From Paracoccus sp. (in: a-proteobacteria) (lineage in GTDB: Bacteria > Pseudomonadota > Alphaproteobacteria > Rhodobacterales > Rhodobacteraceae), in assembly GCF_030604785.1 (NCBI RefSeq), contig NZ_JAUVVF010000025.1, forward strand, positions 1-50,857: a stretch of 50,857 nucleotides of DNA. Direction: 5' to 3'. Position numbers and translations under genes: made by a program. The notes beneath the pieces were generated by a model that worked only from the letters and a program-made list of their open reading frames with translations, was not told where the DNA came from and did not search any database. Below, one piece after another: positions 34,407 to 42,650 of this stretch. The number at the start of each line of letters is the position of its first letter. The first letter of the stretch is position 1.

Positions 34407-35780
34407 GTGAAGATCGACGTTCTGGCCGACCCCTTTGCCCCGCAACCGGGCCACCTGCCCCATATCGTCATCGTCGGAGGCGGGGCCAGCGGCGTGCTGC
34501 TGGCCGCGCATCTGCTGCGCGACCCCCGGACACCCCTGCGCGTGACCGTGATCGAGGGGCGCCACATGCTGGGCTGCGGCGTGGCCTATTCCACCACCGA
34601 TCCGCGCCACCTGCTGAACACCCGCGTGGCGAACATGAGCGCCTTTCCCGACGATCCCGACCATTTCCGCCGCTGGCTGGCCGGACGGGGCGTGGCGGCG
34701 ACGGGCGAGTGTTTCGTCAGCCGGGCGACCTATGGCGCCTATATGACGGACCTGCTGGCGCCTCTGTCGGCCGATGGCCGGCTGCGATGTCTTCGGGCGA
34801 CCTGCATCCGCCTGACCAGCCTGCGCGCGGGCGTTGCGGCGCATCTTGACGACGGGCAGGTGATCCCGGCCTCGGCGGCGGTGCTGGCCACCGGCCACGC
34901 TTTGCCCGAACCCGATCCCGACGGGCTGGTCCACGGCGCCTGGCAATCCGCCCCGCCGCCGCCCGCAGGCGGGCGCGTCGTCATCGTCGGCTCGGGTCTG
35001 TCGATGGTCGATCAGGCCATCAGCCTGCTGGAAAGCGGCCATCGCGGCGAGATCGTCGCCATCTCGCGGCGCGCCCTGTTGCCCCGCATCCACGGCCCCG
35101 CCACGCCCCTGCCCGTCAGCCGCGCCGAGGTTCCCCTGGGCGCCCCGGTCAGCTTCATCCTGTCATGGCTGCGCGAGCTCGCCGCCCGGTCCGAGGCGCA
35201 GGGCGGCACATGGCGCGACGCCGTGGACGGGGTGCGCCCGCATCTGGCCGCCTTGTGGCGCGCCATGCCGGTGCCCGACCGCGCCCGCTTCCTGCGCCAC
35301 GCCGCCCCCTGGTGGGAGGTGCATCGCCACCGCCTGCCTCCCGAAAGCGCCGCGCCGATCAACCTTGCGCTGCGGACGGGCCGGATGCGCCAGCTTGCCG
35401 GCAGCTTCATCGGCGCCAACCGCGAGGGGGCGGTGCTTCACGCCCTGTGGCGTCCGCGCGGCACTGCCCGGACCCTGTCGCTGGTCACGTCGCGCATCAT
35501 CGATTGCCGCGGCATCCGGCGCGACCCGGAAATCCACGCCACGCCCTTGGTCGCCGACCTGCTGACCAGCGGCCGCGCGCGGATCGACCCCTTGCGGCTG
35601 GGGCTGGACGTGGCCCCCGATTGCGCGCTGATCGACGCTTCGGGGCGGCCGAATCCCCGGATCCGCGCCATCGGCCCCGCCTCGCGCGCGGCCTTCTGGG
35701 AGATCACCGCCATCCCCGACATCCGCCAGCAGGCGCAGGGCCTGGCCGACGAGCTGACCCGCCTGCACGTCCCCGGATAG
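34407..35780 (+). CDS. FAD/NAD(P)-binding protein (HpyO-like)
   Basis: A 457-residue flavoprotein of the FAD-NAD(P)-binding family (COG4529-like), which includes HpyO-type urate hydroxylases and related monooxygenases. The FAD-binding dinucleotide fold IVIVGGGASGVLLAAHLL is at about 19-36. RHLLNTRVANMSAFPDD is a strong family block. A second Gly-rich fold (RVVIVGSGLSMVDQA) lies in the middle and probably binds NADPH. The start is a GTG at 34407 with GGAGGAT 4 nt before it. It is the last gene of the hydrolase operon. The substrate is unknown. Confidence 0.82.
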   Translation: MKIDVLADPFAPQPGHLPHIVIVGGGASGVLLAAHLLRDPRTPLRVTVIEGRHMLGCGVAYSTTDPRHLLNTRVANMSAFPDDPDHFRRWLAGRGVAATGECFVSRATYGAYMTDLLAPLSADGRLRCLRATCIRLTSLRAGVAAHLDDGQVIPASAAVLATGHALPEPDPDGLVHGAWQSAPPPPAGGRVVIVGSGLSMVDQAISLLESGHRGEIVAISRRALLPRIHGPATPLPVSRAEVPLGAPVSFILSWLRELAARSEAQGGTWRDAVDGVRPHLAALWRAMPVPDRARFLRHAAPWWEVHRHRLPPESAAPINLALRTGRMRQLAGSFIGANREGAVLHALWRPRGTARTLSLVTSRIIDCRGIRRDPEIHATPLVADLLTSGRARIDPLRLGLDVAPDCALIDASGRPNPRIRAIGPASRAAFWEITAIPDIRQQAQGLADELTRLHVPG

Positions 35781-35790
35781 CCCGCGCCGG

Positions 35791-36426
35791 TCAGGCCGCG
35801 CTGCCCGAGAACCCTTCAAGGACCGCGTCGATGGTCGGCAGCAGGGCCGTCCGCCCGACGGGGACCGCGACGGCCTGACTGATGCTGGCGAACAGGTCGG
35901 CCAGCACGCGGCTGCCGGGGATCGCGGCGCCGGCCAGCGTGTCCCTGATGCCGGCAAGGGCATCGCCCTGCCCCTCCAGAAAGCGCCGCGTCGCTTCGGC
36001 GGGCGATTCCGCGACGATCAGCCGTGCCTCGGGGACGTTCGCCGCCAGCCAGGCGTGATAGGCCGCGCCCCGCGCGCTGACGATCCGGTGCCCGCCCGCC
36101 ACGATCCCGGCGCAAGAGGTCGCGGGCAGATCGTCGCGGATCAGGAACGTCGCCTCGACCCGGTGATAGGGCCTGCTGAAGGCCAGCCGGTCGGCGCGCG
36201 ACGGGTCGATTGCCAGAAAGGCGATGTCCCAGCCCTCGGGCGCGGCCTCGACCACGGCGCGGGCGCTTGGGTGATCCACGAAACGCAGCGGCAGACCCGC
36301 CGCGGCGGCGATGCGGCGGGCGATGTCCGGCGCAAGGCCCGTATAGGCCTCGCCCGTCTTCTGCACGAGCGCCGTGTTGTTCAGGTTCACCGCCGCGCGC
36401 AGCGCCCCGGCATCCGTCACGCCCAT
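35791..36426 (-). CDS. Solute-binding-fold protein without signal peptide
   Basis: A 211-residue protein with the fold pattern of family 3 amino-acid-binding proteins: LRAAVNLNNTALVQK, YTGLAPDIARRIAAAAGL, WDIAFLAIDPSRADRLAFSRPY and a second lobe with IVSARGAAYHAWL. Unlike normal transport proteins it has no signal peptide, and no earlier start is available, since the ATG at 36426 lies inside the end of the aldolase gene (10-nt overlap). It should therefore be cytoplasmic. It is the last gene of the GntR-led operon. It may be an intracellular binding or enzyme-like variant, or a gene that lost its signal. Confidence 0.75.
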   Translation of the reverse strand: MGVTDAGALRAAVNLNNTALVQKTGEAYTGLAPDIARRIAAAAGLPLRFVDHPSARAVVEAAPEGWDIAFLAIDPSRADRLAFSRPYHRVEATFLIRDDLPATSCAGIVAGGHRIVSARGAAYHAWLAANVPEARLIVAESPAEATRRFLEGQGDALAGIRDTLAGAAIPGSRVLADLFASISQAVAVPVGRTALLPTIDAVLEGFSGSAA

Positions 36427-37178
36427 TCCCCGCGGCGCGCGAGCGCGGCGCGGCGCAAAAGGCCGCTATCCACGTCGACGGCGATGAAGATGGCGCCCGC
36501 GGCCTTGGCCTCCTGCAGGAAGGCCTGATCCAGCGACAGGATGCCGGCCGGGATGCCCCGCGCGGCGAGCCGCCGGATGCCGTCCAAAATGGCCTCCTTC
36601 ACCTCGGGATGCGAGGGCTTGCCGGGATGGCCGAGGCTGGCGGCCAGATCCGCCGGGCCGAAGAAGATGCCGTCCACGCCCGGGGTTGAGGCGATCTCGT
36701 CCAGATTGTCCAGCGCTTCGCGCGTCTCGACCTGCAAGAGCAGGCAGATCTCGTCACTGGCACGCTCGGCGTAGTTCGCGACCGCCCCGTAGCGCGTGGC
36801 GCGGGTGATGCCCGCGACGCCGCGCGTGCCCTTGGGCGGATAGGTCACGGCCGAGACGGCGGCGCGCGCTTCGCCTGCGTTCTGGATATAGGGGATCAGC
36901 AGCGTCTGCGCGCCGGCATCCAGCAGCTTCTTGATCTCGACCGCGTTGTTCCAGCCGGGCCGCACCACCGCCGAGACCGGATAGGGCGCCACCGCGCGCA
37001 GAAGCGAGACGACCTCGGGCGCGCCAAAGGGCGAATGCTCGGTGTCGAACATCATCCATTCGTAGCCGCATCCGGCCAGAAGCTCGGCCACCGACGGATC
37101 GGCAAGGGAACTCCAGATCCCGATCTGGACGCGGCCCTCGCGCAGGGCGGCCTTGAAGCTGTTCTTGGGCAGGTCCAT
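36417..37178 (-). CDS. HpcH/HpaI family aldolase
   Basis: A 253-residue class II, metal-dependent aldolase that splits or forms 2-oxo-4-hydroxy acids. Residues equivalent to those of E. coli HpcH are visible: His48 (FDTEHSP), Arg73 (VRPGWNN), and the metal ligands Glu151 (QVETRE) and Asp177 (FFGPADLAASLG). GGAG lies 8 nt before the ATG. It lies 35 nt downstream of the HpaH-like hydratase. Hydratase and aldolase together form the lower part of meta-cleavage pathways, giving pyruvate and an aldehyde. Confidence 0.88.
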   Translation of the reverse strand: MDLPKNSFKAALREGRVQIGIWSSLADPSVAELLAGCGYEWMMFDTEHSPFGAPEVVSLLRAVAPYPVSAVVRPGWNNAVEIKKLLDAGAQTLLIPYIQNAGEARAAVSAVTYPPKGTRGVAGITRATRYGAVANYAERASDEICLLLQVETREALDNLDEIASTPGVDGIFFGPADLAASLGHPGKPSHPEVKEAILDGIRRLAARGIPAGILSLDQAFLQEAKAAGAIFIAVDVDSGLLRRAALARRGEWA

Positions 37179-37213
37179 CAGGGTTGCTCCGGTCGGGGGT
37201 TCTGGGGAGGGCA

Positions 37214-37996
37214 TCAGTCGAAGGCGACGCCGATGGCGCCGAGCGGGCCGAAATCGGCGAAGATCACGTCGCCGGACGAGATATCGACCGGCCGCGTGAA
37301 GGACCCGCCCAGCACGATGTCGCCCTTCTTCAGCCCGCCGCCCAAGGGCGCGAGCTTGTTCACCAGCCAGGCCAGCCCCGCCGCCGGGTGGCCCATCACC
37401 GCGGCCGAGACGCCGCTTTCCTCGATCACGCCGTTCTGCGACAGCGTCGCGCCGACCCACCGCAGGTCGACGTCGAAGGGCCGCACCGTCCGCCCGCCCA
37501 GCACGATGGCGCCGAAGGCCGCGTTGTCGGCGATCGTGTCCACGATCTGGCGCGGCACCTCGGTGCGGTAATCGATGATCTCCAGCGCGGGCTGGACGAA
37601 CTCGGTCGCGCGCAGGACGTCATGGACCTGGCAGCCCGCGCCCGACAGGTCCTCGCCCATGATGAAGGCCAGCTCGACCTCGAGCCGGGGCTTGATGAAG
37701 GTGCCGGCCTTGATCCGCGCGCCGTCATGGAAGAGCGCGTCGTCAAGGATGACCCCGTAATCCGGCTCGGTGATCTTCGAGGCCTGCTGCATCGCGCGGC
37801 TGGTCAAGCCGATCTTGCGGCCGACGATCCGGGCGCCCGCTGCAACGCGCGCCTCGGCCCATCGGCGCTGGACGTCATAGGCGTCCTCCAGCGTCATGGC
37901 GGGCCAGGTCTTCGAGGGCTGGGGGCAGACCTGGCGCGTCCGCTCGGCCTGAAGGATGGCGTCTGCGGCCGCCTGTCGTTCCGTCTCGCTCAGCAT
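37214..37996 (-). CDS. 2-oxo-hepta-3-ene-1,7-dioate hydratase-like (HpaH/HpcG)
   Basis: A 260-residue hydratase of the fumarylacetoacetase-related superfamily, which adds water to 2-oxo or 2-hydroxy dienoates. The metal ligands Glu106, Glu108 (PRLEVELAF) and Glu139 (PALEIIDYR) fall at the positions known for E. coli HpcG. The GRKIGLTSRAMQQ motif at about 59-71 is typical. Close linkage with the HpcH-type aldolase downstream suggests consecutive steps. No extradiol dioxygenase is in the window to feed it; the adjacent dioxygenase is of the intradiol type. The true substrate may differ from the homoprotocatechuate intermediate. Confidence 0.87.
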   Translation of the reverse strand: MLSETERQAAADAILQAERTRQVCPQPSKTWPAMTLEDAYDVQRRWAEARVAAGARIVGRKIGLTSRAMQQASKITEPDYGVILDDALFHDGARIKAGTFIKPRLEVELAFIMGEDLSGAGCQVHDVLRATEFVQPALEIIDYRTEVPRQIVDTIADNAAFGAIVLGGRTVRPFDVDLRWVGATLSQNGVIEESGVSAAVMGHPAAGLAWLVNKLAPLGGGLKKGDIVLGGSFTRPVDISSGDVIFADFGPLGAIGVAFD

Positions 37997-38003
37997 GGGG
38001 GTC

Positions 38004-38897
38004 TCACTTGATGGGGGGGATGGGCAGGCGCGACTCGCCCGGCTCCAGCGTCAGCCTGTGCGTCAGGCTGAACCATTCGCCGATGTCGCCATCCGTGGGA
38101 TGCGGTTCGGTGTGCTTCTCCAGCGTGCCGATCAGGGCCTTGGTCACGCCGAACTGGACGTCCGAGGTCCGGTAATCCGTCTCGTCCACATAGGTCTGGT
38201 TGATCAGCGTCTTGAATCCCGGCTTGTGGGCCAGGACATGGACATGGGCGGGCCGGTAGGGGTGACGCTCCTGCGCCTTCAGCAGCGTGCCGACCGTCGT
38301 GTCCGTGGGGATGGGATAGCCGATCGGTTTGACCGAGGTGAAGCGCACCACGCCATCGGGACCGGTCAGGAACTTGCCGCGCAGGTTGTAATCTGCCTGG
38401 CTCTCATCCTGGTTCTCGTAGAGTCCCACGGGCGAGGCGTGCCAGATATCGACCTCCAGCCCCTCGATGGGCGCGCCCTGCTGATCCACGAAGGTAAAGC
38501 AGCCGTAAAGCCGCGGCCCCGGCGTGGGCGAGCGCAGGATCGAACCGCCATTCTCGGTCAGCGGGTGGTTCATGCGCCAGAACGGGCCCAGCAGCGATTG
38601 CGTCGTCTCGGTCGCGCCGTGATCGCCGTTGTTCAGCAGGCAGACCAGCGTCGAGACGCCGAGCGAGCCGGACATCAGCACGAATTCGTTGTGCCTGTCG
38701 TTCGTCTGCTGGCCCATCGTGTTCAGGATGCGGGTCGCCTGCTGGAACTCGGATTCCGTCAGCCGCACCTCGCGCACAAAGGCGTGCAGATGGGTGACGA
38801 GACTGGTCATGATCTCGCGCAGGCGCGGATCGGTGGTCTGCGCCATCACCTTCAGCACGGCGGGGGTGACGGCGGCCTCGTCGGCGATGATCGTCAT
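38004..38897 (-). CDS. Intradiol ring-cleavage dioxygenase (hydroxyquinol/catechol 1,2-type)
   Basis: A 297-residue Fe(III) dioxygenase that opens an aromatic ring between two hydroxyl-bearing carbons. The N-terminal helical dimerisation domain of catechol-type enzymes covers about 1-110. The iron ligands are readable as Tyr160 (GLYENQD), Tyr194 (PIGYPIP), His218 and His220 (RPAHVHV). The block [20 protein letters not shown] is closest to hydroxyquinol 1,2-dioxygenases. The start overlaps the aroQ stop by 4 nt. It differs from the protocatechuate dioxygenase PcaHG encoded 8 kb away, so the island can cleave at least two kinds of ring. The exact substrate is uncertain. Confidence 0.88.
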   Translation of the reverse strand: MTIIADEAAVTPAVLKVMAQTTDPRLREIMTSLVTHLHAFVREVRLTESEFQQATRILNTMGQQTNDRHNEFVLMSGSLGVSTLVCLLNNGDHGATETTQSLLGPFWRMNHPLTENGGSILRSPTPGPRLYGCFTFVDQQGAPIEGLEVDIWHASPVGLYENQDESQADYNLRGKFLTGPDGVVRFTSVKPIGYPIPTDTTVGTLLKAQERHPYRPAHVHVLAHKPGFKTLINQTYVDETDYRTSDVQFGVTKALIGTLEKHTEPHPTDGDIGEWFSLTHRLTLEPGESRLPIPPIK

Positions 38898-39340
38898 GCG
38901 GGCGCTCCCTTGGCGGCGATCTGGCAGATGCGGCGGATGGCGGCGGCGTAGCCTTCAAGGCCAAGGCCCGCGATCACGCCATCGGCGCGGTGCGAGACAT
39001 AGGAATGGTGGCGGAAGGCCTCGCGCTTGTGGACCTGGCTGATATGGACCTCGATCACCGGGGGATCATAGGTGTTCAGCGCGTCGAGGATCGCGATCGA
39101 GGTATGCGTGAAGGCGCCCGGGTTGATGACGATGCCCACGGCCGTGCCGCGCGCCTCGTGGATCCAGTCGATGATCTGCCCCTCGTGGTTCGACTGCAGC
39201 ATGCGGACGGTGAAGCCCTCGGCGCAGGCGGCCTCGCACAGGCGGGCGACGTCCTCAAGCGTCTCGTAGCCATAGGTCTCGGGCTGGCGCTGGCCCAGCA
39301 GGTTCAGGTTCGGCCCGTTCAGGACGAGGATCGTGTTCAT
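38894..39340 (-). CDS. aroQ: Type II 3-dehydroquinate dehydratase
   Basis: A 148-residue type II dehydroquinase that converts 3-dehydroquinate to 3-dehydroshikimate. The active-site loop reads [17 protein letters not shown] with Tyr23 as the base. The block [11 protein letters not shown] and [18 protein letters not shown] (His99) complete the site. It overlaps the dehydratase-like gene upstream and the dioxygenase downstream by 4 nt each. Its place in a catabolic operon, next to a 3-dehydroshikimate dehydratase-like gene, indicates a role in quinate breakdown more than in aromatic amino acid synthesis. Confidence 0.94.
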   Translation of the reverse strand: MNTILVLNGPNLNLLGQRQPETYGYETLEDVARLCEAACAEGFTVRMLQSNHEGQIIDWIHEARGTAVGIVINPGAFTHTSIAILDALNTYDPPVIEVHISQVHKREAFRHHSYVSHRADGVIAGLGLEGYAAAIRRICQIAAKGAPA

Positions 39341-40131
39341 GCCGGCATCCTTTCCAGCAGCGCGGTGGTCGCCCGGTGGATCGCGCGGGCACGCTCCAGC
39401 GGCGGGCGCGGATCGTCCGAGGGCAGCTCGACCGACAGGACCGTCTGCGGCGGCAGAGCGGCGATCAGGTCGGCCAGCGGCAGCCCGCCCTCGCCCGGGA
39501 TCAGGCGCCGGCCGCGCGCCTCGGCGATGCGGGCCTCGGTGCCCTCGGGCGGCACGGCGGGCGCGTCGCAAAGCTGCGCCGAGACGATGCGCGCGGGGTC
39601 CGTCGCGGCAAGATCGGCCGGGGTGCCCCCGCAGCGGACATGGTGCAGCGTATCGACCAGATAGCCGGCATTCGCCGCCCCGCTTTGCGCGATCAGGTCG
39701 AGGCAGGCGGCGGGCGTGTCGATCCCGCGCCAGGCCATGGGTTCGACGTCCACGCCCAGCCCCCGCTCGCCCGCCAGATGGCAGAGCCGCGCGAAGCGGT
39801 CCGGCAGCGCGTCGAAACGGTCGGCGCAGGCATTGACGCGCCGCGCGCCCAGGGCCGCCGCCGCATCCAGCGCGGGGATCAGCGCCTCGGGGTCAAAGGC
39901 GGCGTCGACCACCACCGTCTCGATGTCGTGAAGGCCGATGCCCTCGCCCGCCATGACCTGCCGCAACTCGCGCAGACCCGCCGGGTCGGGCAACCAGTGC
40001 AGCTGACCCGGCGCGACCGGGTGAAAGCGCAGGCCGACGAAGCCGAAGCCCGCGGCGCGCGCCAGCCGCACCAGTTCGTCCGGCGGCAGCGTCAGGAAGG
40101 TGAAATGGCCAAGGCCGAGCGGGCGCGTCAT
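39337..40131 (-). CDS. TIM-barrel enzyme, probable 3-dehydroshikimate dehydratase
   Basis: A 264-residue metal-dependent TIM barrel of the sugar phosphate isomerase/epimerase superfamily. Candidate metal ligands are Glu130 ([10 protein letters not shown]), Asp160 (YLVDTLHH), Gln186 (SAQLCD) and Glu235 (SVELPSD). This Glu-Asp-Gln-Glu order and spacing resembles bacterial 3-dehydroshikimate dehydratases, which form protocatechuate. The start overlaps the gntR stop and the stop overlaps the aroQ start (ATGA in both cases), so it directly precedes dehydroquinase in translation. Other isomerase functions remain possible. The pathway context (aroQ, shikimate dehydrogenase, pca genes) supports the dehydratase reading. 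Confidence 0.7.
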   Translation of the reverse strand: MTRPLGLGHFTFLTLPPDELVRLARAAGFGFVGLRFHPVAPGQLHWLPDPAGLRELRQVMAGEGIGLHDIETVVVDAAFDPEALIPALDAAAALGARRVNACADRFDALPDRFARLCHLAGERGLGVDVEPMAWRGIDTPAACLDLIAQSGAANAGYLVDTLHHVRCGGTPADLAATDPARIVSAQLCDAPAVPPEGTEARIAEARGRRLIPGEGGLPLADLIAALPPQTVLSVELPSDDPRPPLERARAIHRATTALLERMPA

Positions 40132-40829
40132 GTCGCCTCCGGCGGCAGGTCGGCGGCGATCAGGCGGCGCAGGTTGTTCGTGGACCGCTCGATATGGCCG
40201 GTCAGCAGGGCGGCGGCGCGGTCGGCCTGCCGCGCCACGGCGGCCTCGGCGATGGCGGTGTGCTCGTCGATCACCTCGCGCTGGACCCGCGCGGCCTTGA
40301 GATAGATGTGCCGGTAGCGGTCGTTCATGCTGACCAGCGAATGATGGATCTTGAGCAGCAGCGGCATGTCGCAGCGCCGGATCAGCGCCAGGTGAAAGGC
40401 GTTGTTCGCGGCCTCCCAATCCGCCAGGCTGGCGGGGTCGTCCGGGATGCGCTCGGTCCGGTTCAGGCGGTGCAGCGCGCCCATCACCTCGGCCTCCCAG
40501 TCCAGGCCGCCATTCTCGATGGACCTGCGCAGCGCATAAGGTTCCAGCTCGATCCTGAGGGCCGAGACCTCGTTCAGATTGGCCAGCGAGATCGGGGTGA
40601 CGGTGTAGCCCTTCTGCGCGGCGACCTCGATCAGCCCTTCCGCGACCAGCCGCGTCACCGCCTCGCGCAGGGGCGAGAGGCCGACATCCATCTTGCCGCG
40701 CAGGCTGTCGAGGTTCAGCCGCGATCCCGGCGCCAGCCGCCCGTGCAGGATGTCCGCGCGCAGATCCGCCTCGATCCTGTCGGCGATCGTCGCCTTGCCC
40801 GCAGGCTTGTGCAGATCCAGTACGGCCAT
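40128..40829 (-). CDS. GntR family regulator (FCD domain)
   Basis: A 233-residue regulator. The GntR winged helix covers about 18-80 (RIEADLRADILHGRLAPGS, then SLRGKMDVGLSPLREAVTRLV). The all-helical FCD ligand domain covers about 95-220. AGGAGGGGG precedes the ATG at 40829. It leads the leftward operon and faces the TRAP transporter genes across a 177-bp region with three ATCGAT motifs and an AAAGT/ACTTT dyad, so it probably controls both. FCD regulators usually respond to organic acids, here perhaps quinate, shikimate or an intermediate. Confidence 0.92.
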   Translation of the reverse strand: MAVLDLHKPAGKATIADRIEADLRADILHGRLAPGSRLNLDSLRGKMDVGLSPLREAVTRLVAEGLIEVAAQKGYTVTPISLANLNEVSALRIELEPYALRRSIENGGLDWEAEVMGALHRLNRTERIPDDPASLADWEAANNAFHLALIRRCDMPLLLKIHHSLVSMNDRYRHIYLKAARVQREVIDEHTAIAEAAVARQADRAAALLTGHIERSTNNLRRLIAADLPPEAT

Positions 40830-40846
40830 GACCCCCTCCTGTCGCC

Positions 40847-40912
40847 CTATCGATAGCGCCAAGGTCTTATCGATGTAAAGTAGGCAAAACCACTTTAATA
40901 CAAGAAATCGAT
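40847..40912. promoter_or_regulatory. ATCGAT repeats and TAAAGT dyad, candidate GntR operator
   Basis: ATCGAT occurs at 40849, 40869 and 40907. TAAAGT (40876-40881) and ACTTTA (40892-40897) form an inverted repeat between the last two. The whole stretch is AT-rich and lies between gntR and dctP, where divergent promoters are expected. Confidence 0.5.
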
Positions 40913-41006
40913 TTTATGTGGACGTGGCGGTGAAACTGCCCTAGCACTGAAGCTGGAGGATTCGGCGCCGCCCTCCGGCGGGCCGCAACATGAGGGGAGG
41001 ACCAAG

Positions 41007-42008
41007 ATGCGCTTTCAGATCACCCGCCGCGCCCTGCTGGCGGCCACGGCCGCGCTGGCCGTCACCGGCTCGGCCGCGCTGGCGCAGGACCGCGTCACGC
41101 TGCGCCTGTCGGCCGTGAATTCGGAGACCGACCAGCGCGCCGTCGCCATGACCGAAGTCTTCGGTCCCGCCGTCGCGGATTTCGCCGATTTCCAGCCGCA
41201 CTGGAACGCCACGCTCTTTGCTCAGGGATCCGAGCTTGAGGCAATCGCCTCGGGCGATCTGGAAATGTCGATCACCTCGGCGCAGGAGCTGGCGACCTTC
41301 TTCCCGGAATGGTCTATCTTCGCGGCGGGCTATGTGCTGCAGGACGCCGAGCATCAGGTCGCCGTCTTCAACGATCCGCTGATGGATCCCTTCCGCCAGC
41401 GCGTCCAGAACGAGCTGGGCGTTCGCCTGCTTGCGCCGATGTATCTGGGCCGCCGGCAGGTGAACCTGCGCCAGACGCAGGACCAGCTGAACGTGCAGAC
41501 CCCGGCCGATCTGGCGGGCGTGAACCTGCGGATGCCGGGCACGGATGCATGGCAGTTCCTGGGCCGCGCGCTTGGCGCGAATCCCACGCCGATGGCCTTC
41601 TCCGAGGTCTATATGGGCCTTCAGACCGGCGCCATCGACGGGCAGGAGAACCCGCTGCCGACCGTGGTCGATTCCAAGTTCTACGAGGTGACGAACCAGA
41701 TCGTGCTGACCTCGCATCTGGTGGATTGGAACTTCATCGCCATCTCGGCCGAGCTGTTCGACGGCCTGCCCGTCGAGCAGCAAGAGGCGATCACCGCCGC
41801 CGCCCAGGCCGCCGCCGACAGCGGCCGCGCCGCGCAGCTGGCCAAGGAGGAAGAGGCCGTCGCCACCCTGCAGGGCCACGGCATGACGGTCTATGAGCCC
41901 GATGTCGCCGCCTTCCGCGAGACGGTGCAGGCTGCCTATCTGGACAGCGACTTCAGCGCAGCCTGGCCCGAGGGCGTGCTCGACGCAGTCAACGCGCTCG
42001 GCAACTGA
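41007..42008 (+). CDS. dctP: TRAP transporter substrate-binding protein DctP
   Basis: A 333-residue periplasmic binding protein. The signal peptide has an ITRRALLAA segment, so Tat export is possible, and ends AALAQD. Family signatures are the ligand-binding strand GVNLRMPGTDAW with its conserved Arg and the block YMGLQTGAIDGQENP. GGGGAGG precedes the ATG. It is followed by dctQ and dctM and by a shikimate/quinate dehydrogenase, and it diverges from the GntR-led dehydratase operon. Quinate, shikimate or a related carboxylate is the inferred ligand. Confidence 0.92.
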   Translation: MRFQITRRALLAATAALAVTGSAALAQDRVTLRLSAVNSETDQRAVAMTEVFGPAVADFADFQPHWNATLFAQGSELEAIASGDLEMSITSAQELATFFPEWSIFAAGYVLQDAEHQVAVFNDPLMDPFRQRVQNELGVRLLAPMYLGRRQVNLRQTQDQLNVQTPADLAGVNLRMPGTDAWQFLGRALGANPTPMAFSEVYMGLQTGAIDGQENPLPTVVDSKFYEVTNQIVLTSHLVDWNFIAISAELFDGLPVEQQEAITAAAQAAADSGRAAQLAKEEEAVATLQGHGMTVYEPDVAAFRETVQAAYLDSDFSAAWPEGVLDAVNALGN

Positions 42009-42074
42009 CGGGGGCGGGGCGGCGCGGCACCGGGCGGCGCCGCCCCGATGCAGGGGCAGCAGGAGGGTCAGGCC

Positions 42075-42650
42075 ATGGCACTGGGACGGTGGTTGCGGCA
42101 CGGCGCCGAGGGCGTCGCCGCGCTGATGATGGCGGCGATCTTCTGCACCTTCATCCTGCAGATCTTCATCCGTTACGCGACGGGGTCGGGCTGGTTCACG
42201 GCGATCTTCGGGCCGATCAACACCGCGCAATTCGGCTGGACGGTGGAATTCATCTTGGTCCTGTGGCTCTGGACGATCTTCTGGGGCAATTCCTTCGTCG
42301 TGCGCGACAACGACCACGTGACCTTCGACATCATCTACAACACGGTGGGCCGGCGTGCCCGGACGGTGCTGGCCATCACCGGCGCGGTGATCATTGTCGC
42401 CGCGCTGTGGATCTCGATCATGCCGACCTATGACCGGATGCGGCTGCTGCGGATGCGCAGTTCGGCCACGCTGCCGGTCAACATGTTCCCGATCTATTCG
42501 ATCTACTTCCTTTTCCTCGGCGCGGTCGGGCTGCGCTATCTCTGGCGGGCCTGGGAGGTGCTGCGCCACGGCGCCGACCGCGAGATCCATGTGCTGCCGC
42601 CCGAACTGGCCCAGGCACCGGAGGACCGGGCATCAGCGTCGAGCTTCTGA
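42075..42650 (+). CDS. dctQ: TRAP transporter small permease DctQ
   Basis: A 191-residue four-helix membrane protein, somewhat longer than the usual 160-170 residues of the family. Helices lie at about 15-35, 50-75, 95-120 and 135-160. The ATG at 42075 was chosen because AGGAGGG stands 7 nt before it; an upstream ATG at 42048 has no such site. Its last codons overlap the likely true start of dctM. It links the binding protein to the large permease. Confidence 0.88.
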   Translation: MALGRWLRHGAEGVAALMMAAIFCTFILQIFIRYATGSGWFTAIFGPINTAQFGWTVEFILVLWLWTIFWGNSFVVRDNDHVTFDIIYNTVGRRARTVLAITGAVIIVAALWISIMPTYDRMRLLRMRSSATLPVNMFPIYSIYFLFLGAVGLRYLWRAWEVLRHGADREIHVLPPELAQAPEDRASASSF

